From: UMGS1696 sp964621165
GTDB lineage: Bacteria > Bacillota > Clostridia > Oscillospirales > CAG-272
Direction of reading: 5' to 3'
Length of the DNA stretch: 64,000 nt
Assembly: GCA_964621165.1 (NCBI GenBank)
Contig: CAZULC010000002.1
Span: 248,001 to 312,000, forward strand
Positions 16,874-26,440 of this stretch are shown here, piece after piece; position 1 is the stretch's first letter, and every line of letters starts with the position of its first letter. The translations under genes were made by a program, and so were the position numbers. The notes under the pieces are model-generated. The model searched no databases and was not told where the DNA came from. It saw nothing but the letters and a program-made list of their open reading frames with translations.

Positions 16874-19800
16874 ATGATGAATTACAGCGTACTGTGCGGC
16901 GTAATGCGCAAAAACCGTGACTACGCCGACCTATACGGAACTTTGACCTCGCCAATTTACGGCAGGCTCAAGCCATACTACGTCAGCGGACTTACAGAAG
17001 GCGCGGAATACGTGTTTCTCGCAGGTCTCTGCGGGGATTTGGCAGGGGCGGATTCTGCGGGAAAACAAAAGCCGACGATTCTCGTGTTTGCCGACGAAAA
17101 ACGAGCCGGCTCCTTCCGGGATTTTCTCCTGTCCGTGGGACTGAAAGTTTTGTTTCTACCGTCGAGAGAGTACTGCTTTTCAAATATCGGCTCCTCCCAC
17201 GACTACGAGGGCGAACGGCTCAGCGTGCTGTCAGCTCTTGCAGGAATCACAAAGGAGCGTGCTGATGTTGTATGCACTACGGCGGAAGCCATGCTTCAGA
17301 TTACAATGTCGGCGGAAAAATTGCGGGAGAGGTGCGTTCATCTATCCCCTGAGGCGAGCGTGGACACGGAAGTTCTCGCAAAAAAGCTGACCGACGCAGG
17401 CTACAAAAGAGTTGACCTTGTTGAATCCACGGGTCAGTTCGCACTGCGGGGCGGAATCATCGACGTATACCCACCCTCATCCGAGCCTGTGAGAGTCGAG
17501 CTGTTCGGCGACGAGGTTGACAGGGTTGGACATTTTTCCATAGAGACCCAGCGGTTCACGGAAAACGCGGATGGGGAGCTGATTTTCCCGCCGGTTCGTG
17601 AGCTGATTTTCACCGAAGAAAAGCGGGACGATGTCATAGAAACGGTGAAGAAGCACATCCGCCGGCTTGGAAGCACAAAAAACACGTCCGATGAGGACAG
17701 AACTGACAAAAACGCCCGTGCCGCCGAGGTTCTCATGAGCGAGCTGACCTCCCTCGAGCATGGGTTTGACATCAACTTCGCCGACAAATACCTTCCTATA
17801 TTATACCCCGAGAAAACGTCAGCCCTCGACTACGACTGCGGCGTAATAATCATGGTTGACTACTCGGACATAGAGGAGCGGACCAACGCTCAGATTACGC
17901 TTGTAGAACAGAGCGTCTCCGACATGACAGAGAACTACGAGCTTCCCCCGATGAAAAACGGCGTGTATATGCGGGAGTTTTCAGAGCTGGGCGAGCGGCA
18001 GTCATCTCCGGTGATTTTCATGGACTCACTACCACGCAGCTATCAGGGATTCACACCGGCGGCACTGTTTTCCTTCAACACCCGACATGTACCGGCATAC
18101 GCGTCAAACACCGCCCTTTTCCGTGAGGATCTGGCAAGGTTCAAGAACGACGGCTACATCTGCGCGGTGCTCTGCTCAAACGAAAGCGAAAAGACAGCCC
18201 TGACCCAGTCGATTATCGCTGACGGTTACACGGCGGTTTCAGTTGACGGAGAGGGGGAATACGGCAATATAATCGGCGGAAAAAGCTCACCTGTGCTTCT
18301 TATGAGCGGGGAATTTCCCGGGGGCTACGAGCTTGCATTTCCTAAATTCGTACTACTGAACTACTCGGCGGCGTCATCCAAGCCATCCCGCGGCAGATAT
18401 TTCCGCAAGGCGAAGAAGAGAAGAGCGGCTTCCGAGGCAATTTTGTCCTACGCAGACCTTGAAGTGGGGGACATTGTCGTCCACGACGCCTACGGAATCG
18501 GGCAGTACATGGGACTTGAGAACCTGACCATCGACGGCTCATCCCGGGACTACGTTCACATCAAATACGCCGGAAGTGACAAGCTCTTTCTCCCCGTTGA
18601 CCAGCTTGACCATGTGTCAAAGTACATCGGCGCGGGAGCTGATACGGGACTTGTAAAGCTGTCGAAAATGGGCGGCGCGGACTGGTACAAGGCGAAAAGC
18701 AAAGCCAAAGCCGCGACTCAGGAAATGGCGAAGGAGCTGATTGAACTCTATGCCAGACGGAGACGCACCAAGGGAATCGCCTTTGCCCCTGACGACGACA
18801 TGTGCCGTGAATTCGCGGACTCCTTCGAGTACGAGGAAACCGACGGTCAGCTATCTGCAATCGAGGACATAAAGAGCGACATGGAAAAGCCCTACCCCAT
18901 GGACCGGCTTCTCTGCGGCGACGTTGGCTACGGTAAAACCGAGGTTGCGCTCCGTGCGGCGTTCAAGGCTGTCATGAGCGGCAAGCAGGTCGCCATTCTC
19001 GTGCCAACTACAATTTTGGCCTACCAGCACTACCAGACCTTCCTAAGCCGTATGCGGACCTTCCCGGTGAATGTTGACATGGTGTCCCGGTTCAGAACCA
19101 AGTCCGAGCAGGCGGCGTCAATCCGCAAGGTGGGCAGGGGGGACACGGACATCATAATCGGCACCCATCGTCTCATCTCAAGCGACGTGAAGTTCAAGGA
19201 TTTGGGCCTTATCATAATCGACGAGGAGCAGCGTTTCGGCGTGGCGCAGAAGGAAAAGCTGAAGCAGATTGCCACAAACGCCGACATCCTGACCCTGACC
19301 GCAACCCCAATTCCCCGGACGCTCAACATGGCAATGGGCGGAATCGTGGACATGAGCGTGCTCGAGGAAGCCCCGGGTCTGCGCTCCCCTGTTCAGACCT
19401 ACGTCATGGAGTACGACGAAGCCTTGATCAACGAGGCAATACGACGGGAACTTCGCCGCGGTGGACAGGTTTTCTACCTATATAATAAGGTCGAGGGAAT
19501 CTACGGAGTCGCGGATCGAATCGAAAAAGCAATCCCAGAGGCGAGAATCGCGGTGGCTCACGGAAAAATGGACAGGGACTCCATCGAGGAGGTGTGGGAC
19601 AGCCTGATACGGGGCGAGGTGGATATATTAGTCTGCACCACAATTATAGAAACTGGTGTGGACATCCCCAACGCGAACACCCTGATTATCGAGAACGCGG
19701 AAAACTACGGCCTGTCCCAGCTCCACCAGATCCGCGGACGCGTGGGTCGTTCAAGCACGAGAGCCTTTGCCTACTTCACCTTCCGACGGGGCAAGCAGCT

Positions 19801-20464
19801 GACTGAAATCGCGGAAAAGCGGCTGTCCGCTATACGTGAATACGCCGAGTTCGGTGCGGGATTCAGAATCGCACTGCGGGACCTCGAAATCCGGGGAGCG
19901 GGCAATCTTCTGGGCGCGGAACAGCACGGGCATCTCGATGCGGTGGGCTACGACATGTACATGAAGCTGCTTGAGGAAGCCGTGATTGAAGAAAAAGGCG
20001 AGCAGGTTGAAAAGCCATTGCCTGAGTGTGCGGTTGACGTGCGGTGCGACGCTTATCTCTCAAAGTCGTACATCGCATCGGCTCCACAGAGAATGGACAT
20101 GTACAAGCGCATAGCCCGGGTTGAGAACGAAGCCGACTACAACGACATCATCGACGAGCTTTGCGACAGGTACGGTGAGCCTAACTCCAAAGCTGTGAAC
20201 CTCTGCCGTATCGCGTGGATTCGTGCAATGGGCCGGAAGTGCGGCTTTACAAAAATCGAGGAGCGCGACGGCTCGGTCAGACTTTACACCCCAGCCCCCG
20301 ACGCGGCAAAAATCCAGCGGCTCGCTTTGGCATACCCCACCCTCGGCGTGAGAGTGATGCTGTCCCAAAGCCCGTTTGTCACCATGAAAACCAAGAAAAA
20401 CATGAGAAATACCGAGTTTCTTCTTGAACTTTTGGGCAAATACATGACTTATGGAGAAAAATGA
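16874..20464 (+). CDS. mfd: transcription-repair coupling factor
   Basis: 1196 residues, full length. It moves RNA polymerase stalled at DNA damage and recruits UvrA. Domains in order: UvrB-like N-terminal part, RNA-polymerase interaction domain (LEVGDIVVHDAYGIGQYMGLE, near residue 533), RecG-like translocase with Walker A GDVGYGKTEVALRAAF near 680, DEEQ box (IIDEEQRFGVAQ), helicase motifs LTATPIPRTL and QIRGRVGRS, and the C-terminal TRCF domain that masks the UvrA-binding surface. Tandem ATG codons (16874, 16877) follow an AAAGGTG ribosome site. Operon with pth. Confidence 0.97.
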   Translation: MMNYSVLCGVMRKNRDYADLYGTLTSPIYGRLKPYYVSGLTEGAEYVFLAGLCGDLAGADSAGKQKPTILVFADEKRAGSFRDFLLSVGLKVLFLPSREYCFSNIGSSHDYEGERLSVLSALAGITKERADVVCTTAEAMLQITMSAEKLRERCVHLSPEASVDTEVLAKKLTDAGYKRVDLVESTGQFALRGGIIDVYPPSSEPVRVELFGDEVDRVGHFSIETQRFTENADGELIFPPVRELIFTEEKRDDVIETVKKHIRRLGSTKNTSDEDRTDKNARAAEVLMSELTSLEHGFDINFADKYLPILYPEKTSALDYDCGVIIMVDYSDIEERTNAQITLVEQSVSDMTENYELPPMKNGVYMREFSELGERQSSPVIFMDSLPRSYQGFTPAALFSFNTRHVPAYASNTALFREDLARFKNDGYICAVLCSNESEKTALTQSIIADGYTAVSVDGEGEYGNIIGGKSSPVLLMSGEFPGGYELAFPKFVLLNYSAASSKPSRGRYFRKAKKRRAASEAILSYADLEVGDIVVHDAYGIGQYMGLENLTIDGSSRDYVHIKYAGSDKLFLPVDQLDHVSKYIGAGADTGLVKLSKMGGADWYKAKSKAKAATQEMAKELIELYARRRRTKGIAFAPDDDMCREFADSFEYEETDGQLSAIEDIKSDMEKPYPMDRLLCGDVGYGKTEVALRAAFKAVMSGKQVAILVPTTILAYQHYQTFLSRMRTFPVNVDMVSRFRTKSEQAASIRKVGRGDTDIIIGTHRLISSDVKFKDLGLIIIDEEQRFGVAQKEKLKQIATNADILTLTATPIPRTLNMAMGGIVDMSVLEEAPGLRSPVQTYVMEYDEALINEAIRRELRRGGQVFYLYNKVEGIYGVADRIEKAIPEARIAVAHGKMDRDSIEEVWDSLIRGEVDILVCTTIIETGVDIPNANTLIIENAENYGLSQLHQIRGRVGRSSTRAFAYFTFRRGKQLTEIAEKRLSAIREYAEFGAGFRIALRDLEIRGAGNLLGAEQHGHLDAVGYDMYMKLLEEAVIEEKGEQVEKPLPECAVDVRCDAYLSKSYIASAPQRMDMYKRIARVENEADYNDIIDELCDRYGEPNSKAVNLCRIAWIRAMGRKCGFTKIEERDGSVRLYTPAPDAAKIQRLALAYPTLGVRVMLSQSPFVTMKTKKNMRNTEFLLELLGKYMTYGEK

Positions 20465-20529
20465 CACAGTTTGTTCATTTATATGAGGTATAATATTCCG
20501 GTAAAGAAAAACTTGAAAGTGAATTTGAA

Positions 20530-21618
20530 ATGAACAAAACTAAAATCATAACCGGTATTGCGGCGGCTTCTCTGGCTTTGTGTGCGCTGACCTCATGCGG
20601 GGGAAAGAGCGTCATGACCTACGGGTCCTCTTCAATCAGCGAAAACGAGTTCCGGTACTACCTCGCCACCTACAAGGGAAGGTACGCCCAGACCTACTCG
20701 GACTTCAAGGACACCCACGAGTTCTTTTCCCGCTCAATCGACAGCGAGGGACACACGGCTGAGGAAGTTCTCTACGATATGGTTCTGCACAACGTGAAAA
20801 TGACGCTGGTCTCGGAGGAGCTGTTCGAGGAATACGGCCTGACCCTTCCGCGGTCGACTGAGGACACAATAAACGATTTCATCGACAGTCTTGTTGAGGA
20901 TTGCGCAGGAGGAAGCAAAAACGTACTCAACGCCACCCTCGGAGAGTACGGAATCAACATGAAAATGCTGAAAACCATATGCCTGCGTGACGAAAAGACA
21001 TCGGCTCTCTATGCTTACCTCTATGGGGAAGGGGGAGAATTCGCGATTGACGACGTTGACCGGACGAAATACCTCAACGACAACTATGTACGGGTGCGGC
21101 ACATCTACGTCAACAACAAGTACGCCTACGACACGGACGAGAACGGAAACCAGAAGTACACAGACGACGGACTTTACGCCCTGCGGGAGCTGACTGAGGA
21201 AGAAGCTGAGGCAAAGAACGCCCTTGTCTCGGCAATTGACGAATCCCTTGAGTCCGGCGGGGACTTTGAAGAGATATACGAGGCCTTTTCCGAGGACAAA
21301 TACTACGAAAGCGGCTACTACATCACCCGGGACATGGACTTCATCGACGGCGTAGTCGAGGCGGCCTTTGATCTTGAAGTCGGCGAATGGGAGAAAATCG
21401 AGTCGGACTATGGCACCCATTATGTCATGCGCCTTGAGATGGACGAGCGGCCTTGGGAAAACGAGGATTCGGCGGACTTTTTCGACGGATATGACGAGAC
21501 GGTATCGGAAAGCCTTTTCGCTGAAAAAATCGAAAGTTATATAGACGAGGTAGAGTGCGACAGCGAGGTTCTTGACAGCTACAGCCTTGAAGCTTCCCCG
21601 ATAAATTATAAATTTTAG
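20530..21618 (+). CDS. lipoprotein peptidyl-prolyl isomerase (PrsA/SurA-like foldase)
   Basis: 362 residues. A type II signal peptide ends in the lipobox LTSC, giving a lipid-anchored Cys23. A parvulin (PpiC) domain begins near VRVRHIYV (about 187) and runs to about 300, flanked by helical chaperone arms; the strand YGTHYVMRLEMDERP closes it. It should help fold exported proteins outside the membrane. A TATAAT at 20489-20494 suggests its own promoter though the -35 is poor; the gene follows mfd by 65 bases. Confidence 0.82.
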   Translation: MNKTKIITGIAAASLALCALTSCGGKSVMTYGSSSISENEFRYYLATYKGRYAQTYSDFKDTHEFFSRSIDSEGHTAEEVLYDMVLHNVKMTLVSEELFEEYGLTLPRSTEDTINDFIDSLVEDCAGGSKNVLNATLGEYGINMKMLKTICLRDEKTSALYAYLYGEGGEFAIDDVDRTKYLNDNYVRVRHIYVNNKYAYDTDENGNQKYTDDGLYALRELTEEEAEAKNALVSAIDESLESGGDFEEIYEAFSEDKYYESGYYITRDMDFIDGVVEAAFDLEVGEWEKIESDYGTHYVMRLEMDERPWENEDSADFFDGYDETVSESLFAEKIESYIDEVECDSEVLDSYSLEASPINYKF

Positions 21619-21629
21619 AGGTGAGAGCT

Positions 21630-22097
21630 ATGTCCGGTAGATTTGAAAACAGACTTGACCTGCTTCACGATATGCTTGTCATCAAGAAGGTGTATGAGAT
21701 GCTGCTGGGAGAAATCGGCTCCAAGGTCGGTCTGACGAAAATCGAAACATGCGTGGTTGCGTTTCTCGCGGCAAACAGCGAAATGGATACCGCACGGGAT
21801 ATCGCCGATTTTCTTATGATCACCAAAAGCCACGTTTCTAAGGCGGTGGTAAACCTGACTGGCAAGGGCTATATCTGCGGAGGAAAAAGCGAATCCGACA
21901 GACGTCAGGTTCATCTCAGGCTCACGTCGTCAGCGGACGGAATTGTCAGCGAGATAAAACGGTGCCAAAGCGAGCTTATCGAAGCCCTTGAGGAGGGAAT
22001 CAGCGATAGGGAATACGAAAGGCTCTGCGGCATGTGCAGGATCATAGCGAAAAACGCCGCGTCGTACATGGAACGTGAATCACACAGCGAAAAGTGA
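21630..22097 (+). CDS. MarR-family transcriptional regulator
   Basis: 155 residues from the ATG at 21630, preferred over the GTG at 21621 because GAGGTG at 21618-21623 is then an ideally spaced ribosome site. Winged helix-turn-helix: recognition region FLMITKSHVSKAVVNLTGKGYI and wing with SESDRRQVHLRLT, flanked by dimerising helices. It begins 11 bases after the foldase lipoprotein gene and precedes a second foldase gene, so it may control them; ligand unknown. Confidence 0.85.
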   Translation: MSGRFENRLDLLHDMLVIKKVYEMLLGEIGSKVGLTKIETCVVAFLAANSEMDTARDIADFLMITKSHVSKAVVNLTGKGYICGGKSESDRRQVHLRLTSSADGIVSEIKRCQSELIEALEEGISDREYERLCGMCRIIAKNAASYMERESHSEK

Positions 22098-22147
22098 CGG
22101 CAGAATGACAAAAATGAGATAGTTTTGGTAAAATTATCGCGTAACGA

Positions 22148-22176
22148 TTGCATTTAGCTTTAATTTGTGATATAAT
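22148..22176 (+). promoter_or_regulatory. promoter of the membrane foldase gene
   Basis: -35 TTGCAT (22148-22153) and -10 TATAAT (22171-22176) with a 17-base spacer. Transcription starts about 22183, leaving a leader of about 145 bases. Confidence 0.75.
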
Positions 22177-22182
22177 GAACAC

Positions 22183-22327
22183 AGCGTTCATTTTTACGGC
22201 GATGACGTCAGCTGGCTGAGGCTGAGGGATTGTTCATGGAAATCACCAAAGTATGACTGTCCGGCATAAGAATAGAACAATCGTCGGTTATTTACATTAA
22301 AAAGGAAAATCGAAAGGAGTTACCTAT
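22183..22327 (+). other. long 5' leader with inverted repeats
   Basis: The leader holds GATTGTTC (22228-22235) and its exact complement GAACAATC (22275-22282), the compact hairpin TCAGC-TG-GCTGA before them, and GAAC(5)GTTC near the start. Its function is unknown; an RNA structure controlling the foldase gene is possible. Confidence 0.35.
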
Positions 22328-23773
22328 ATGGGTAATCAAAAACAGGCGGACAACAAGATGAAGAAAGTCATCACATGGGTCTGCGTAATCTTAGCGGCTG
22401 TGCTTGTGGTAGGCCTTACCGTATACACACAGCTCTACGACAAAGGAGTTATTCTCCGTTCAAAGACCGCGGCTGAAAGCGACAACTACAAGGTCAGCGG
22501 CACCATGATGGCATATTTCTACAACAGCAACTACCAACAGTACGCTCAGTATCTCAGCATGCTTGGCGTTGACACCACCCAGTCCCTGAAAACTCAGGAA
22601 TGCCCCTACGCAACAGGCGGAACATGGTTCGATTATTTCACCTCCATGACTGAAGACTACGTTACACATATGCTCGCTCTCTGCGAAGGCGCAAAGGAAG
22701 CCGGCGTAGAGCTTGACGATGAGGATAAAGCTTCCATTGACGAGACTCTCGAGACCCTCAAGTCCTCCGCTGAAAGCGCAGGTTACACCATCAACCAGTA
22801 CCTGACCGCCCTGACCGGAGCCGGAGTAAACCTCAAGGACGTCGGCAAATGCCTTGAACTGTCAGCCCTTGCTTCAAAGTACTCCACAAAGTTCCAGGAC
22901 GAGCTTACCTACACGGATGAAGAACTTGAAGCTTATGCCGAAGAGAATCCCGACGAATTCAACGGTGTCGACTATTATGTCTATACGGTGAACTCATCCG
23001 ACTTCATGGAAGAGGATTCCGACGGAAATCCCGTTGGTGACACTTCCACAGCCTCCGCGTCAGCTTACGAAGCCGCACAGAAGATTGCCGAAGCCGACGG
23101 AGTTGACTCCTACATCTCAGCAGTTCGCGAATACATGACCGACACTCTCGCAATGGAAGAAGCTGACGTTGACGAAGCAGTTGAGTCCGCGTTCAACCGT
23201 CATGCTCTCTCAAGCTATATCGCTTCCGTATCCGACTGGGCGTTCTCTGCTTCCGAAGGCGACATATACATGTCAGGCGAGGAAGGCGACTCATCATTCG
23301 CGATTTACTGCTTGGCAAAGTCCTCCTACAGAGACGAGACGCAGAACAGAAATGTCCGCCACATTCTCTTCTCAACCGACAACAACGATGACGACACCGC
23401 CGCTCAGAAGATTTACGCAGAGTGGGCTGAATCCGGCTACAGCGAGGACAAGTTTATCGAGCTTGCCAATGCCAACAGCGACGACACCGGCTCCAATACC
23501 AACGGCGGACTCTACGAAAACGTAACCTACGGCTCAATGACAACCGAGTTCAACGACTGGCTCTTTGACGAATCCCGTCAGCCCGGAGACCACGATATCG
23601 TTGAAACATACTACGGCTGGCACATCATGTACTACGTAGGCGAAGGCGAAGGAAATGCATGGCAGTCCACTGCTGAAAGTTCCCTCAAGAGCAATGACTT
23701 CTCCGAAATGGTTGAAGCTCACGAGACAAGCGTAAAGTGCGATACCGGAGTTCTGTCCGACCTGAACGTTTGA
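22328..23773 (+). CDS. membrane-anchored peptidyl-prolyl isomerase (PpiC type)
   Basis: 481 residues. One N-terminal membrane segment (about 14-33, VITWVCVILAAVLVVGLTVY) with no lipobox, a helical chaperone-like middle, and a C-terminal parvulin domain (about 343-440) with NVRHILFSTDNN, the glycine turn GGLYENVTYGSM and YYGWHIMYYVGEG. It should act on proteins leaving the Sec channel, together with the lipoprotein foldase upstream. Own promoter; strong ribosome site AAAGGAG. Confidence 0.82.
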   Translation: MGNQKQADNKMKKVITWVCVILAAVLVVGLTVYTQLYDKGVILRSKTAAESDNYKVSGTMMAYFYNSNYQQYAQYLSMLGVDTTQSLKTQECPYATGGTWFDYFTSMTEDYVTHMLALCEGAKEAGVELDDEDKASIDETLETLKSSAESAGYTINQYLTALTGAGVNLKDVGKCLELSALASKYSTKFQDELTYTDEELEAYAEENPDEFNGVDYYVYTVNSSDFMEEDSDGNPVGDTSTASASAYEAAQKIAEADGVDSYISAVREYMTDTLAMEEADVDEAVESAFNRHALSSYIASVSDWAFSASEGDIYMSGEEGDSSFAIYCLAKSSYRDETQNRNVRHILFSTDNNDDDTAAQKIYAEWAESGYSEDKFIELANANSDDTGSNTNGGLYENVTYGSMTTEFNDWLFDESRQPGDHDIVETYYGWHIMYYVGEGEGNAWQSTAESSLKSNDFSEMVEAHETSVKCDTGVLSDLNV

Positions 23774-23798
23774 TATAATCAACAATAATCAGAAGAAG

Positions 23799-23831
23799 AA
23801 GGAGGCTGTTTCAAGCGACGGCTTCCTTTTT
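23799..23831 (+). terminator. rho-independent terminator after the membrane foldase gene
   Basis: AAGGAGGC (23799-23806) pairs with GCTTCC and the following Ts (23821-23831), with one G-T pair. Confidence 0.65.
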
Positions 23832-23925
23832 CACAGCGTGAAACATATATGGCTCGGCAGGCTCTCTTCACGCGGAAATATAAACGACCTGCCGTTTTAA
23901 TTAACTTTCAGAAAGAGGTACAGTT

Positions 23926-24990
23926 ATGTTTTTATCGACAGTAAATGATCTCAACAGCGGCTTTGCGATTGACTACACCTCGGCCGCCGACAGCAGAGTT
24001 CCCCTGAGAGCGGTTTTTGTATGCGTGGACTTTCCGAACAAGAGAGCTGCCGACTCACCTCATCCCGACCCGCGCTTCTATTATGACATTCTCGCCGGCG
24101 AAGGACTGGATATCTTTTCCAAAATTTCCTACGGACGGATGAACCTTAAGGTGGACCTGATCGAAAACTGGTTCACCATGCCGAAAAACGACGAAGAATA
24201 CCATATGGACAGGGTAATCACATACGAGACCCACCGGAATTACATCGGGGACGCGCTGAAAATTTCATCATCCGCGGTTGACTACGGCAGGTACGATATC
24301 GTGTACATAGCCCCCGTGTGCGGCAGTGCGGTTCCGTATTCTCCTACAATGGTGGCAAAGGAAAATCCCGTTCCCTGCGGTGACGGAAAGAACGGCGCAG
24401 GACTTGTTGTGACCTTCGGCGCGGATATGTACACCCGTCGTGGTAAGCTCTTCGCCCACGAAAACGGACACATTCTCGGACTTCCGGATCTATATATTTA
24501 CTACATAAAGGAATGGCAGGAATGTCTCGCATACTGCGGCTCCTTTGATTTGATGGGGCTGATCGAGGCACAGGCTCCCGATTACCTTGGATACAGCAAG
24601 TGGCGTCTTGGCTGGATTGACGCTTCACAGGTGACGGAGGTGAAGTCCGGCGAGCGGGGAGAGTACACCTTGACTCCCATTGAAACCTCGGGCGGGAATA
24701 AGCTTGTTGTCATGCCGATTGATGCTTACAACGGATATGTCATCGAGTACCGCACTCCGACAGGACTTGACGCCGCCATGGGTAAGGACGGACTTCTGCT
24801 GTACCGAGTGAATGGAACGACAGCAAACGGCCGCGGATGCATAACCGTAATCCCGCCGGAAAAAGAAAAATACCTGAAACTGACCGTGGAAGCCTCCGAC
24901 GCACTCATCACTGAAGGAATGACGGTGGAGTGCGAGGGAATCACTGTAGAATCCTTGAGCGGTGGCAGAGTCAGAATTGTACGAAAGTAA
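23926..24990 (+). CDS. M6-like zinc metallopeptidase without signal peptide
   Basis: 354 residues. The zinc site is HENGHILGLPDLY (about 182-194), which matches the HExGHxLGLxD pattern of immune-inhibitor-A-like M6 peptidases, and YCGSFDLMG about 26 residues later is the Met-turn region. A C-terminal beta domain follows from about 220. Members of M6 are usually secreted, yet the N-terminus here is polar with no signal peptide, and AAGAGG is well placed before the first ATG. Either it acts inside the cell or leaves by another route. Confidence 0.72.
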   Translation: MFLSTVNDLNSGFAIDYTSAADSRVPLRAVFVCVDFPNKRAADSPHPDPRFYYDILAGEGLDIFSKISYGRMNLKVDLIENWFTMPKNDEEYHMDRVITYETHRNYIGDALKISSSAVDYGRYDIVYIAPVCGSAVPYSPTMVAKENPVPCGDGKNGAGLVVTFGADMYTRRGKLFAHENGHILGLPDLYIYYIKEWQECLAYCGSFDLMGLIEAQAPDYLGYSKWRLGWIDASQVTEVKSGERGEYTLTPIETSGGNKLVVMPIDAYNGYVIEYRTPTGLDAAMGKDGLLLYRVNGTTANGRGCITVIPPEKEKYLKLTVEASDALITEGMTVECEGITVESLSGGRVRIVRK

Positions 24991-25001
24991 AACATAAAAA
25001 G

Positions 25002-25036
25002 AGAGCCGAACGGTCAAAACCAAAACGGCTCTTTTG
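25002..25036. terminator. bidirectional terminator
   Basis: AGAGCCG (25002-25008) pairs with CGGCTCT (25026-25032); Ts follow on the plus strand and an A run precedes it, so it can also end the convergent hydrolase gene. Confidence 0.75.
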
Positions 25037-25038
25037 TA

Positions 25039-26187
25039 TTATTTTACAAAGAAATGCACAACCGGTCCTTTTTCGAGCCACTCCACCGCTTCGGCGTAAT
25101 GACGGCCATTGTATTCCGAAATCTTGCCGCTGTCTGCCTCAATAGTGTGTGGACGCCATTTTTCTCCGTCAAACATGTTTACAATATGCACACCTGCTGA
25201 AGTCCCGTCATCATTTTTTTGGACGGCAGTGTAGTCCGCTTCTGACGAGACAACCTTCCCCCGGGATATCGACTGAACGTCAATGCCGGAGACAATATCG
25301 CCACGGAATCCGCTTCCCTCAACTGTTCCGCCGAAGGAAATGCAGACTGTATCTCCTTTGTCAACCGTCCCGCCAAGCTCAATGTTCGAGGTCAGAAATG
25401 GTCGGTATCCCGCCATAAAATGAGCGATTACATCGTCGGCAAATTCATCCTGAGCCTGATTGAAACCGTGTCCTGCGCCGTGAAGCGTGACAAACGAGCA
25501 GTCGCATTTCCCGTCCGTGTAAGCTTTCTCGGCTTTTTCGCTGTAACTGATGTTCACAAGTCTGTCGCGGTCCCCATGGAGAATCAGGACCTTTCCCTTG
25601 TATGCGACAATATCCCTGTACACATCCATTCCGATAACCTCACGGGGAAGAGAACCGCTCATCTGCTCCCGTCCGTCTACTGGGTCAATGAGGTCGGGAA
25701 TGCCGTCGGGGTCAAATCTGTAGCCCACCATATTTCCGCTCCTTGCGTCGTCGGGTATGCAGAGCGCCGGAAACTCCAGAATTATCCCTTCAATCTTGAC
25801 TTTTTCCCATATTTCAGCCGCAGTCAGAGCCGTTACCAATCCTCCCTGACTACTTCCCATGAGGTACAGAGGCAGAGAGTCAAACTCCGTCCGGGACTTT
25901 ACATAGTCAACCACGTCTTTGAGGTCCTCAACTTCCGTGAAAACCGTCATGTCAGAGAGTTTCCCGCCGCTGAGCCTTGTTCTGCTTCCTCCGACAAAGT
26001 CAAAGCATACCGATATAAACCCGCGCCGGACAAGCAACTGTGCCGGATTCATCATGTCGTACATGCAGGACATAAAGCCGTGGCTGAGAATCACCACTCC
26101 GGCCGGTTCGGAATCCGGATAGAGAATCTCACCGTATATATCCCGCTCTCCCTGGGTGCATCGGAAGTCATTTTTTGTGATGTCCAT
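25039..26187 (-). CDS. alpha/beta hydrolase with a C-terminal DUF3237-like beta domain
   Basis: 382 residues from the ATG at 26187, chosen for the GGAG eight bases before it. Residues 1 to about 245 are a serine hydrolase: oxyanion region LSHGFMS, nucleophile elbow LMGSSQGG, acid in LILHGDRDRLV and His in LHGAGHGFN. From about 265 to the end, the protein shows GGTVEGSGFRGDIVSG, a two-residue-DDG turn and VHIVN, much like a DUF3237 barrel. The joined architecture is unusual. It is a single-gene unit; substrate unknown, an ester or acyl-sugar being plausible. Confidence 0.78.
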   Translation of the reverse strand: MDITKNDFRCTQGERDIYGEILYPDSEPAGVVILSHGFMSCMYDMMNPAQLLVRRGFISVCFDFVGGSRTRLSGGKLSDMTVFTEVEDLKDVVDYVKSRTEFDSLPLYLMGSSQGGLVTALTAAEIWEKVKIEGIILEFPALCIPDDARSGNMVGYRFDPDGIPDLIDPVDGREQMSGSLPREVIGMDVYRDIVAYKGKVLILHGDRDRLVNISYSEKAEKAYTDGKCDCSFVTLHGAGHGFNQAQDEFADDVIAHFMAGYRPFLTSNIELGGTVDKGDTVCISFGGTVEGSGFRGDIVSGIDVQSISRGKVVSSEADYTAVQKNDDGTSAGVHIVNMFDGEKWRPHTIEADSGKISEYNGRHYAEAVEWLEKGPVVHFFVK

Positions 26188-26226
26188 ATATATTCTCCAT
26201 AAACATAGCTTAATTTCTTCCACTAT

Positions 26227-26255
26227 ATTATAACATAAATCGTCTGAAAAGTCCA
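26227..26255 (-). promoter_or_regulatory. possible promoter of the alpha/beta hydrolase gene
   Basis: On the minus strand TATAAT (26232-26227) is 17 bases from TGGACT (26255-26250), a weak -35. Confidence 0.4.
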
Positions 26256-26338
26256 CCGGAAATAAGGAAATGAAAAATTGTACATATTGATTTTACATTT
26301 TTTTAATCCAAATTTAATCTAAAACCGGTACATAAATA

Positions 26339-26367
26339 TTGATTTATGATTTAAAATATTATATAAT
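26339..26367 (+). promoter_or_regulatory. promoter of the CrtO-like gene
   Basis: -35 TTGATT (26339-26344) and -10 TATAAT (26362-26367), 17 bases apart. Because upstream in-frame start codons lie inside this promoter, the GTG at 26441 is the real start. Confidence 0.7.
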
Positions 26368-26440
26368 TCTATGCAAAGACTTCGTAGTTTTTTGCAAGGA
26401 TGTTATCGGTGCTGACATTATAGTATTGGAGGGTATTTCC

